Shown here: positions 11,756 to 19,196 of the stretch, one piece after another | Layout of the letters: each line of letters opens with the position of its first letter | Position numbering within the stretch: the stretch's first letter is position 1 | Assembly: GCA_900545835.1 (NCBI GenBank) | Contig: URBB01000012.1 | Coordinates: 1-26,675, forward strand | Reading direction: 5' to 3' | DNA from: an uncultured Collinsella sp. | GTDB taxonomy: Bacteria > Actinomycetota > Coriobacteriia > Coriobacteriales > Coriobacteriaceae | DNA length: 26,675 nucleotides | Position numbers and translations under genes: made by a program | The notes under the pieces: model-generated | What the model saw: only the letters and a program-made list of their open reading frames with translations | Told to the model about the DNA's origin: nothing | Database searches by the model: none

Positions 11756-12994
11756 ATGACAAAAGACGATAGACAAGCGTTCGAGGTGCCCGATCGACTC
11801 TTTGAATACGTGAGGTCGGTCGTCGACAACCGCGCGCTTGCAACGGTGCTGCTCTTTTTGCTGAGCCTGCTGCTGATTGGCATTGATAACATCGCTGGAA
11901 TCTTGGCGGTGCTGCTTGTCGGCTTTTTGCTGATCGATCGATTTGAGATCGTGCGCCGCTGCATGGTGATTGGCGGCGCCGCGTGGGCCATGACGTTGGC
12001 GATTGGCGCCATGGCGCTCGGCGGCATCGAAGGGCCGGTGCTGTTCGATGCCGGCTTTGTATTCAACATGCTTGGCTTTGTGCTGGCGCTTGCCGCGTGC
12101 GTGCTGTTCTTGTGCGGCCGCGCCCTGTACTACCAGGGCTACGAACAGGGCGAGCAGCATGCCGATTGTGTGCTGGCCGCTCGTATTCAAGATCGCCTGA
12201 TCGATCACCCCGACACCTGGGACAACATTGACGGCGACTTCTTGGAGGTCGAGGGCGCCCTTAACCGCGTGCGTGACCGTGAGCGCAAGGTGCAGCAAGC
12301 TCTGCGTGACGAGTCGCATCGCAAGGACGATTTGGTCACGTACTTGGCACATGACCTACGCACCCCGCTTGCCAGTGTGGTGGGCTATCTTTCGCTGCTG
12401 CAAGAGGCTCCTGAGCTGCCGGTTGAGCAACGTGCGCACTTTACGGGCGTGGCTCTCGACAAGGCGCACCGGCTCGATGCACTCATCGAAGAGTTCTTCG
12501 ATATCACGCGCTTTGACTTCCACGATATCGTGCTCACGCGCGGCTATGTTGATCTGGGGTTGCTGCTGGCTCAGGTGGCTGACGAGTTCTATCCCATCCT
12601 CAACGAGCAGCATAAGGAAGCCCAAGTTGATATTCGCGAGGACCTGACGGTGCTCGTGGATGGCGACAAGATGGCTCGCGTGTTCAACAACATCATGAAA
12701 AACGCCGTTGCCTATAGCTATGAGGGCTCGACCATCACGATCGAGGCCAGACGCCGGGACGGCGGTGGCGTGCGCGTGCGCTTTATCAATCAGGGCGATC
12801 CCATCCCTGAGGCAAAGCTCAAGGTGATCTTTGAGAAGTTCTATCGCCTGGATGCGGCGCGTGCGACCAATCGCGGCGGCGCTGGACTGGGGCTTGCCAT
12901 CGCCAAGGAGATCGTATGCGCGCACGGCGGTACCGTTGCATGTGAATCGACGCCCGAACACACGATATTCACCATCGAGCTGCCCGCCGCATAG
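11756..12994 (+). CDS. Sensor histidine kinase, VanS-like, four membrane spans
   Basis: A 412-residue membrane kinase, probable partner of the preceding regulator. Four hydrophobic segments (about residues 27-42, 45-60, 69-90 and 99-121) have only short loops between them, so there is no sizeable extracellular sensor domain. The phosphoacceptor is His199 in YLAHDLRTPLASV. The N box is VFNNIMKNAVAYS and the G box is RGGAGLGLAIAKEI. GAGGA (11743-11747) supports ATG 11756. The short loops suggest sensing within or at the membrane, perhaps with a partner protein. Confidence 0.92.
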   Translation: MTKDDRQAFEVPDRLFEYVRSVVDNRALATVLLFLLSLLLIGIDNIAGILAVLLVGFLLIDRFEIVRRCMVIGGAAWAMTLAIGAMALGGIEGPVLFDAGFVFNMLGFVLALAACVLFLCGRALYYQGYEQGEQHADCVLAARIQDRLIDHPDTWDNIDGDFLEVEGALNRVRDRERKVQQALRDESHRKDDLVTYLAHDLRTPLASVVGYLSLLQEAPELPVEQRAHFTGVALDKAHRLDALIEEFFDITRFDFHDIVLTRGYVDLGLLLAQVADEFYPILNEQHKEAQVDIREDLTVLVDGDKMARVFNNIMKNAVAYSYEGSTITIEARRRDGGGVRVRFINQGDPIPEAKLKVIFEKFYRLDAARATNRGGAGLGLAIAKEIVCAHGGTVACESTPEHTIFTIELPAA

Positions 12995-13097
12995 CCAGTG
13001 TGCCCTTACAAACACTTGACAATGCGCTCACGTGCATATGAGCCGCGATTCCTACTATCGATACTGCTGAATTGATATCGATGTGGAGGTATGCGGT

Positions 13098-13973
13098 ATG
13101 ACGGCTGCTGCGGCTGTGGAGCCCACGGAGCTTGAAGAACTCATGAAAGCGCAGGCCGAGGCCGCGCACGAGCGCGAGGTTGGGGATGCGACTCGCCCCA
13201 CGGCAGAGGATCTTGCCGCCTCGCCGACGCGCATCGATGTCGAGGGCCTCGACCTGTTCTATGGCGACCATCATGCGCTCAAGGACGTGAATATCAAGAT
13301 CCGCGACAAGCAGATCACCTCGTTCATCGGGCCTTCGGGCTGCGGAAAGTCCACGTTGCTGCGCTGCTTTAACCGCATGAACGACGGCATCAAGGATTGC
13401 CGCATCGAGGGCAAGATTGCGCTCGATGGTCAAGATATCCTGGGCGATTACGACATCTGCCGTTTGCGCCAGCGCGTGGGCATGGTGTTCCAGCGCCCCA
13501 ACCCGTTTCCCATGAGCATCTACGACAACGTCGCCTATGGGCCGCGCGGCATGGGCGTGCGCGATCGCGCTGTGCTGGATGGGCTGGTCGAGGATTCCCT
13601 GCGACGCGCCGCCCTGTGGGACGAGGCCAAGGACAAGCTCAAAGAGTCGGGTCTGGGTCTTTCGGGCGGCCAGCAGCAGCGTCTGTGCATCGCCCGCGCA
13701 CTTGCCGTGCAGCCCGACATTCTGCTGATGGACGAGCCGACCTCGGCACTCGACCCTGTGTCGACGCTGGTGGTGGAGCAGCTGGCCTGCGAGCTCAAAG
13801 AGACCTGCACGCTCGTGGTCGTTACGCACAATATGCAGCAGGCGGCGCGTATCTCCGATTCGGTCGCATTCTTTTTGCTGGGTGAGCTGGTGGAGCACGC
13901 GCCCACCGCGCAACTCTTCAAGAATCCGACCGATCCGCGCACGGCGGATTATTTGACGGGGCGTTTTGGCTGA
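13098..13973 (+). CDS. pstB: Phosphate ABC transporter ATP-binding protein PstB
   Basis: A 291-residue ATPase that powers the Pst high-affinity phosphate importer at the inner face of the membrane. It has Walker A GPSGCGKST (residues 78-86), a PstB-type CFNRMND segment, a Q-loop in VFQRPNPFPMSIYDNV, the signature LSGGQQQR (about residue 188) and Walker B LLMDEPTSALDP. An acidic extension of about 35 residues precedes the usual PstB start. GGAGGT (13085-13090) sets ATG 13098. The usual partners pstS, pstC, pstA and phoU are not adjacent. Instead a PhoB/PhoR-like pair follows, which fits phosphate sensing. Confidence 0.93.
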   Translation: MTAAAAVEPTELEELMKAQAEAAHEREVGDATRPTAEDLAASPTRIDVEGLDLFYGDHHALKDVNIKIRDKQITSFIGPSGCGKSTLLRCFNRMNDGIKDCRIEGKIALDGQDILGDYDICRLRQRVGMVFQRPNPFPMSIYDNVAYGPRGMGVRDRAVLDGLVEDSLRRAALWDEAKDKLKESGLGLSGGQQQRLCIARALAVQPDILLMDEPTSALDPVSTLVVEQLACELKETCTLVVVTHNMQQAARISDSVAFFLLGELVEHAPTAQLFKNPTDPRTADYLTGRFG

Positions 13974-13983
13974 TACCATCTAG

Positions 13984-13997
13984 TAAAGGTACCTTTA
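13984..13997. promoter_or_regulatory. 14-bp perfect palindrome between pstB and the PhoB-like gene
   Basis: TAAAGGTACCTTTA is fully self-complementary and lies 41 bases before the PhoB-like start codon. It has no loop or U-tract, so an operator is more likely than a terminator. The binding protein is unknown; autoregulation by the PhoB-like protein is possible. Confidence 0.5.
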
Positions 13998-14037
13998 GGG
14001 TTAAGATGCGGTCATGCCGGCCGCAAAGGGGTTCAAC

Positions 14038-14766
14038 ATGATCTATTACGTCGAGGACGATGACAACATCAGGGATTTGACGGTCTATGCGCTGCGCAAG
14101 CAGGGGATTGAGGCCGAAGGCTTTTCGTGCGACGGTGAGTTTAAGGCTGCCGTGGCGCGACGGGTACCCGATGCCGTCCTGCTCGACATCATGCTGCCCG
14201 ATACCGATGGCTTGGCGATTATGCGTCGACTGCGTGCCGATCGCCTGACGGCGACGGTGCCCATCATGATGCTTACCGCCAAGGATACCGAGCTCGACAA
14301 GGTGATGGCGCTCGATGGCGGTGCCGACGATTACCTGACTAAGCCGTTTTCGCTCATGGAGCTCGCCAGCCGCTGCCGCGCACTGCTGCGTCGCGGCGGC
14401 ATGGTCAAACAGGCAAGCGATGTGCTCAGCGTGGGCGACATTGTGCTCTCGCCCAGCCATCGTGAGGTGACTGTTGCCGGCGAGTCGCTTAAGCTCACCC
14501 TGCGCGAGTTCGACCTGCTCGAGTATCTCATGCGCAAGCCCGGCGTGGTCTTTACCCGCGAGTCGTTGCTGCAGAGCGTGTGGGGCTGGGACTTCGACGG
14601 CGGTTCGCGCACCGTTGACGTGCACGTGCAGACGCTTCGCCAAAAACTGGGCGAGCATGCCAGCGCCATCGAGACCGTGCGCGGCGTGGGCTACCGCTTG
14701 GCCGAGCCTTCTGCCGGTGATGGTGCCGAAGGTGACGACACCGCGGCCACCGCATCGGAGGAGTAA
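14038..14766 (+). CDS. PhoB-like response regulator
   Basis: A 242-residue OmpR/PhoB-family regulator. The receiver domain has MIYYVEDDDNIRDL, phosphoacceptor Asp50 in AVLLDIMLPD, and the LTKPF lysine. The winged helix runs from about residue 135 to 226 and ends VRGVGYRLAEP, followed by a short acidic, Ala-rich tail. AAAGGGG (14025-14031) supports ATG 14038; an upstream ATG at 14014 lacks a site. The kinase gene starts 3 bases after the stop. Position beside pstB suggests control of phosphate starvation genes, which is an inference from context. Confidence 0.92.
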   Translation: MIYYVEDDDNIRDLTVYALRKQGIEAEGFSCDGEFKAAVARRVPDAVLLDIMLPDTDGLAIMRRLRADRLTATVPIMMLTAKDTELDKVMALDGGADDYLTKPFSLMELASRCRALLRRGGMVKQASDVLSVGDIVLSPSHREVTVAGESLKLTLREFDLLEYLMRKPGVVFTRESLLQSVWGWDFDGGSRTVDVHVQTLRQKLGEHASAIETVRGVGYRLAEPSAGDGAEGDDTAATASEE

Positions 14767-14769
14767 CCC

Positions 14770-16194
14770 GTGGTCTTCGCCCCCCAGGGAAAACATACGC
14801 TGTCGCACCGCGTTTTTGTGACGATCTTTGTCTGCGCCATGGCGGTTATCGTGGCGTTTACGGTGCTGGGTGCGTTCTTTGTGCAAAACACCTTGGCGGA
14901 TGCCACGAGTGCCAACCTGGCGCAGGAAACCGAGCTCATTGCTGCCGCCCTCGACGAGCAGCAGGAGCCCATCCCGTTCTTGCGTAGCCTCGATCGCGAG
15001 GACTTGCGCATCACGCTGATTAACAAGGATGGATCGGTTGCCTACGACAACGAGGCGTCGCCTTCCACGCTGCCCAACCATGGCGATCGCCCCGAGGTCA
15101 TCGAGGCCTTTGAGAGTGGTTTGGGTTCCGCGGAGCGCGCAAGCTCTACGCTCGACGAGATCATGCTGTATCGCGCCGTCGCCCTTGATAACGGCCAGGT
15201 TGTCCGCTTGGCGCAGGCCCAGCCTGGCGTTGCGGCGATTTTGCTGTCGATGGTGGCGCCGATGCTGCTTATCGCGGCAGCGGGTGCGGTACTCTCGTTT
15301 TTTATGGCGCGCCGCGAGTCCCGTGCCATCATCGCGCCTTTGCAAGAGGTGGATTTGGACCACCCACGCCGTAGCTATGAGCACGCCTATGCCGAGATGG
15401 TCCCCATGCTCGAGCGCATCGAGTCGCAGCGCCAGGAACTCAAGCGCCAAATGGCGGTGCTGACGGACAACGACCGTATGCGCCGCGAGTTCACGGCGAA
15501 TATCACCCATGAGCTCAAGACGCCGCTTACGGCGATTTCGGGCTATGCCGAGCTCATCGCAAACGGCATGGTCGAGGGCGAGGACGACCTGCGCAACTTT
15601 GGCGGTCGCATCTATCGCGAGGCGGGCCGCTTGGCAGCGCTCGTCAACGACATCCTTACGCTGTCTAACTTGGACGAGGCCGAGCGTGCAGCTGAGGGCG
15701 AGGCGGTGCCCATTGGGTCCACGGAGCCCATTGAGCTCTCGCGTGCCATCTACGCGGTTGAGCAGCGTCTTGAACAGGTCGCCCGTCAGGCGAATGTGAC
15801 GATAAGTCATGAGACCAAGCCTGTGGTCATCGAGGGCGTGTCGCGCTTGATTGACGAGCTCATCTATAATCTGGCAAGCAACGCCATCCGCTACAATCGA
15901 CCCGGCGGTACGGTTACGCTGCAGTGCGGCACCAACGACGAAGGCCATCCGTTCCTTGCGGTCGCCGACACGGGAATCGGTATCGCGCCTGAAGAACAGG
16001 GCAAGGTATTTGAGCGGTTCTATCGCGTGGACAAGAGTAGGTCCAAGGCGCGCGGCGGAACCGGTCTGGGGCTTGCCATTGTCAAGCATGCGGCCCTGTA
16101 TCATCACGCCACGCTCGATCTGTCGAGCGAGTTGGGCGTGGGAACCACCATTACGGTGACGTTTCCCATGCAGCAGGACGAGCCATTCGCATAG
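14770..16194 (+). CDS. PhoR-like sensor histidine kinase
   Basis: A 474-residue membrane kinase. TM1 (about residues 17-40) and TM2 (about 155-178) bracket an extracellular sensor region of about 110 residues. A HAMP-like or linker region leads to His247 in ANITHELKTPLTAI. The N box is NLASNAIRYNRPG and the G boxes are ADTGIGI and RGGTGLGLAIVK. The start is GTG 14770. Its GAGGAG site (14758-14763) lies in the last codons of the regulator gene, which implies translational coupling. Confidence 0.92.
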   Translation: MVFAPQGKHTLSHRVFVTIFVCAMAVIVAFTVLGAFFVQNTLADATSANLAQETELIAAALDEQQEPIPFLRSLDREDLRITLINKDGSVAYDNEASPSTLPNHGDRPEVIEAFESGLGSAERASSTLDEIMLYRAVALDNGQVVRLAQAQPGVAAILLSMVAPMLLIAAAGAVLSFFMARRESRAIIAPLQEVDLDHPRRSYEHAYAEMVPMLERIESQRQELKRQMAVLTDNDRMRREFTANITHELKTPLTAISGYAELIANGMVEGEDDLRNFGGRIYREAGRLAALVNDILTLSNLDEAERAAEGEAVPIGSTEPIELSRAIYAVEQRLEQVARQANVTISHETKPVVIEGVSRLIDELIYNLASNAIRYNRPGGTVTLQCGTNDEGHPFLAVADTGIGIAPEEQGKVFERFYRVDKSRSKARGGTGLGLAIVKHAALYHHATLDLSSELGVGTTITVTFPMQQDEPFA

Positions 16195-16219
16195 CGATAC
16201 AACATAGATATTGATGTAG

Positions 16220-16254
16220 ACGCCGCATTTGACTTTCGGGTGCGGCGTTGTTGT
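16220..16254 (+). terminator. Probable terminator of the PhoBR-like operon
   Basis: ACGCCGCA (16220-16227) pairs with TGCGGCGT (16241-16248) around a 13-nt loop. TGTTGTG follows as a weak U-tract. Confidence 0.55.
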
Positions 16255-16280
16255 GCAATTTTACGATTGCTTCCGACATT

Positions 16281-16309
16281 TTTACAGGAGAGCCTGTTTC
16301 TTATGTATA
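16281..16309 (+). promoter_or_regulatory. Candidate promoter of the exopolysaccharide regulatory operon
   Basis: TTTACA (16281-16286) and TGTATA (16304-16309) are 17 bases apart. This would give a leader of about 75 nt before the gene at 16390. The rest of 16255-16389 shows no other structure I trust. Confidence 0.35.
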
Positions 16310-16389
16310 GAGTTTGGTCTCGGTAAAAAGATGCGATAACATACGGACAGTTTTGTCAATCCGAACTGGGGAAATGAAAGGCAAGCTGC

Positions 16390-17046
16390 ATGACCCTTCT
16401 CGAACTGTTCCAGCTGCTCAAAAAGCACCTCAAGCTGGTCATCACCCTTCCGGTGGTCTGCGCGATCGCCATGGGCATCGTGTCCTTCGTTGCGATGGAC
16501 AACACCTATACCGCGACGACGAGCATGTACATTCTCGCCAAGACCGACGATAGCGGCCAGATGAGCTACAACGATCTCTCGGCGAGCCAGATGCTTTCCA
16601 ACGATATCGCCACGCTGCTGGATAGCGATAGCGTTAAGAGCGGCGCCGCCAAGGAACTGGGCCTCACCGATCTGGATGACTACAAGGTGTCTGTTTCCTC
16701 CGAGACCACCACGCGTGTCATTACGCTTTCGGTTACCGGCACCGATGCCAAGGAGACGGCTGAGGTCGCAAAGGCCATAGCTAGCTCGGTGAGTACGGTC
16801 GCTCAGAACGTCGGCGCTGCCCAGAGCATCAACGTTATCGACGAGGCTAAGACCCCCGAAGCCCCCAGCGGCCCCAAGCGCACGCTGTATATTGCCGTCG
16901 CGTTCCTCGCCGGTATCTTTATCGCAGTCGCCTATGTCGTTTTGGCAGACATGCTCAATACCCGCATCCGCGGTGCAGAAGAGGCAGAAGAGCTCCTGGG
17001 CATTCCCGTTGTTGGCCGAATTCCGGCTATGAAAGGTGGTAAATAG
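16390..17046 (+). CDS. Polysaccharide chain-length/co-polymerase protein (Wzz/CpsC-like)
   Basis: A 218-residue membrane adaptor that activates the adjacent tyrosine kinase and influences polysaccharide chain length. TM1 lies at about residues 17-37. The extracellular domain includes TYTATTSMYILAKTDDSG and DLSASQMLSNDIATLL. A Pro-rich segment (AKTPEAPSGPKR) comes just before TM2 (about residues 161-185). The cytoplasmic tail RGAEEAEELLGIPVVGRIP is typical of the family and contacts the kinase. AAAGG (16377-16381) supports ATG 16390. The kinase gene begins 3 bases after the stop. Confidence 0.9.
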   Translation: MTLLELFQLLKKHLKLVITLPVVCAIAMGIVSFVAMDNTYTATTSMYILAKTDDSGQMSYNDLSASQMLSNDIATLLDSDSVKSGAAKELGLTDLDDYKVSVSSETTTRVITLSVTGTDAKETAEVAKAIASSVSTVAQNVGAAQSINVIDEAKTPEAPSGPKRTLYIAVAFLAGIFIAVAYVVLADMLNTRIRGAEEAEELLGIPVVGRIPAMKGGK

Positions 17047-17048
17047 GC

Positions 17049-17786
17049 ATGGCTAAGGCAAAGAACACCGATAAGCTCGTTGTACAGAATGCCGCCAAGA
17101 CCCTTCTGGCCAACATCCGCTTTGCGAGCGTGGACGACCCCATTCGCACCATTACCGTCACGTCCTCGATTCCCAACGAGGGCAAGTCTACGGTTTCCAT
17201 CAACCTTGCCCAGGCTATCGCCACGAGCGGCAAGTCCGTGCTCCTGGTCGAGGCCGATATGCGCCGCAGGTCCCTTTCCGATATGCTCGGCGTTCGTTCG
17301 CGCGGCGGACTCTATGCGGTCCTTTCCGAGCAGATCTCCATTGACCAGGCAATTGTCGAGACGGGTCAGAAGAACTTTTACTTCCTCGATGCCGAGCCGC
17401 ACATTCCCAATCCTGCCGACATCATCGTCTCTCACCGCTTTGCCAAGCTGGTAAAGGCACTGTCCGCCAAGTTCCAGTACGTCATCTTTGATGCTCCCCC
17501 GGTTGGCACCTTCATCGATGCTGCCGAGATTGCCAGCCTGACCGACGGCACGCTGTTCGTGGTGCGTGAGGATTTCACCAAGCGCGAGGAGGCGCTCAAC
17601 GCCATCGGTCAGCTTAAGAAGTCCGAGAAGGTCAAGCTCATCGGTACCGTTATGAACTACTGCGAGACCGAGACCAGCGAGTACTACTACTCCTACTACA
17701 CCAAGGACGGTAAGAAGGTGAAGAAGGGCTCCGACGATCAGGGGACTTCCAAAAAGGGCATCTTCACCAACCGAGCAAACGTTTAG
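17049..17786 (+). CDS. CpsD/CapB-family bacterial tyrosine kinase
   Basis: A 245-residue BY-kinase that autophosphorylates on a tyrosine cluster and controls exopolysaccharide assembly through the adjacent membrane adaptor. Walker A is SSIPNEGKSTVSINLA, Walker A' is LLVEADMRRRSL, and Walker B is YVIFDAPPVG. The tyrosine cluster EYYYSYYTKDG lies about 35 residues from the end. A Lys-rich tail follows it, so the cluster is not at the extreme C-terminus. AAAGGTGG (17032-17039) at the end of the upstream gene serves ATG 17049. Confidence 0.93.
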   Translation: MAKAKNTDKLVVQNAAKTLLANIRFASVDDPIRTITVTSSIPNEGKSTVSINLAQAIATSGKSVLLVEADMRRRSLSDMLGVRSRGGLYAVLSEQISIDQAIVETGQKNFYFLDAEPHIPNPADIIVSHRFAKLVKALSAKFQYVIFDAPPVGTFIDAAEIASLTDGTLFVVREDFTKREEALNAIGQLKKSEKVKLIGTVMNYCETETSEYYYSYYTKDGKKVKKGSDDQGTSKKGIFTNRANV

Positions 17787-17803
17787 TTGATTAAGGCTGA
17801 CCT

Positions 17804-18454
17804 ATGCGTGACATTCATTGCCATATCTTGCCGGGTGTAGACGACGGCGCCGCCGATCTCGATGAGAGCTTGGCGATGCTCGAGGCTGCCAAGCGGGCCG
17901 GTGTAACCAGAATCGTTTGCACTCCTCACTGCCGTGATCCCTATTTTGATTACGACAAGATGTGGGATGCCTTTGAGCTGCTGCGTGATAACGCTGACGG
18001 TTTTCCGCTTCAGATGGGCTTCGAGGTCAACCATCGAAAGCTCGTTGAACTTGGTATCGATGCCGCGGAGCACTTGCATTTCGATGGAACCAACGAGTTC
18101 CTGCTTGAGCTTTCGACGCATGCCGATGCGTATGCGTTTAGAGAGTACGAGAACACGATTTACGATTTGCAGTGCCGTGGCTACCAGGTGATCATCGCTC
18201 ATCCTGAGCGCTATCGTGCGGTTCAAAAGGATGTAAGCGTGGCGGAGCGCCTGGTCGATATGGGCTGCAAGCTGCAGGCTTCGGCGGACTTTATTGCCGG
18301 CGGTCGCTTTGGTCGCGAGAAAAAGCCGGCACAGCGCCTGTTCGATCAGAACCTGTACAGCTTCATCGCGAGCGATGCCCATAACGTGGGTCATTACGAT
18401 TGCCTGGCGAAGGCTCGCGCGAAGTTTAGCGTGCGCGGAGCTCATTTTCGCTAA
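17804..18454 (+). CDS. CpsB/CapC-family tyrosine phosphatase (PHP fold)
   Basis: A 216-residue metal-dependent phosphatase that dephosphorylates the BY-kinase. PHP metal-binding motifs are visible: DIHCHILPGVDDG at the start, TPHC near residue 46, IAHPERY in the middle and ASDAHN near the end. Length is slightly short of the family average. AAGG (17793-17796) supports ATG 17804, 17 bases after the kinase stop. The three genes form a full phosphorylation cycle, but no glycosyltransferase or flippase gene is next to them. Confidence 0.92.
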   Translation: MRDIHCHILPGVDDGAADLDESLAMLEAAKRAGVTRIVCTPHCRDPYFDYDKMWDAFELLRDNADGFPLQMGFEVNHRKLVELGIDAAEHLHFDGTNEFLLELSTHADAYAFREYENTIYDLQCRGYQVIIAHPERYRAVQKDVSVAERLVDMGCKLQASADFIAGGRFGREKKPAQRLFDQNLYSFIASDAHNVGHYDCLAKARAKFSVRGAHFR

Positions 18455-18493
18455 AATCTGTCCCTAACGTTCGCATTGAATGAAAGGGCAGCC

Positions 18494-18994
18494 ATGGATA
18501 TCCAACTTAAGACGGGATGCTTTGATGACGCGGCGTTGGTGCGCCGCGTCATTTTTATGGACGAGCAGGGCTACGAGAATGAGTTCGACGCTATCGACGA
18601 GGATCCGAACTGCATTCATGTGACGCTCTATGTAGACGGCGAGCTTGCCGGTTGCTCGCGCGTGTTTCCCGAAGAGCTTGAGCGCGCGGCTGACGCAGAG
18701 GCTCCGGTGTCGCCGGCGTGCGACTTGGACGAAGGTGTCGCGGCGGGGGAGACCTACATTATGGGGCGCGTGGCCGTGCTGCCGAGCATGCGCCGTCGCG
18801 GTTTGGCGAGCAAGATTGTCGAGGCCAGTGATACGTGCGCGTGTGATGCCGGCGCCAAGCTCATTAAGCTGCATGCTCAGGAATACGTGCTGTCGCTCTA
18901 TGCCAAGGCGGGCTACACGCAGATTGCCCCGGTGGACTACGAAGACGAGGGCCAGCCTCATGCCTGGATGGCCAAGCGCGTAGATGGCAGATAG
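18494..18994 (+). CDS. GNAT-family N-acetyltransferase
   Basis: A 166-residue acetyltransferase of the ElaA/YjcF-like GNAT type. Family features are VRRVIFMDEQGY near the N-terminus, the central YIMGRVAVLPSMRRRGLASKIVE acetyl-CoA binding motif (R-R-x-G-L-A) and the C-terminal HAQEYVLSLYAKAGY. The substrate is unknown. GAAAGGG (18482-18488) before ATG 18494 decides the start. It follows the phosphatase gene by 39 bases and could be cotranscribed. Perfect palindromes at 18993-19004 and 19008-19017 overlap and follow its stop codon. Confidence 0.88.
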   Translation: MDIQLKTGCFDDAALVRRVIFMDEQGYENEFDAIDEDPNCIHVTLYVDGELAGCSRVFPEELERAADAEAPVSPACDLDEGVAAGETYIMGRVAVLPSMRRRGLASKIVEASDTCACDAGAKLIKLHAQEYVLSLYAKAGYTQIAPVDYEDEGQPHAWMAKRVDGR

Positions 18995-19141
18995 GAACGT
19001 TCCTTTCCTGCCGGCAGTTTGGGACACTCCTTGGCAATTGGCGCATCAGAGCGCTCGGACATACAGTTTTTCGATTCCGTATGTATATATGCGCGCTAAT
19101 GGGTTATAAAATCTAAGTCTGAACATAGCAGGTCTGCGATG

Positions 19142-19166
19142 CGGCTCGGGCAACCGGGCCGTTTTT
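19142..19166 (+). terminator. Intrinsic terminator in the htpG leader
   Basis: CGGCTCGG (19142-19149) pairs with CCGGGCCG (19154-19161), with one wobble, around GCAA. TTTTT (19162-19166) follows. The htpG start codon is only 30 bases beyond, so htpG transcripts from the TATAAA at 19105-19110 would have to pass it. Confidence 0.7.
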
Positions 19167-19196
19167 GCGGACGGGGGTAGCGCGAAAGGACTGCAC

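Noticed and set aside
13918..16107. A 729-residue open frame on the minus strand opposite the PhoBR-like genes
   Set aside because: It is a GC-skew shadow with low-complexity Arg/His/Gly-rich sequence and no motifs.
18995..19196. CIRCE or HAIR heat-shock operator upstream of htpG
   Set aside because: Neither the CIRCE inverted repeat nor the HAIR motif is visible on reading both strands.
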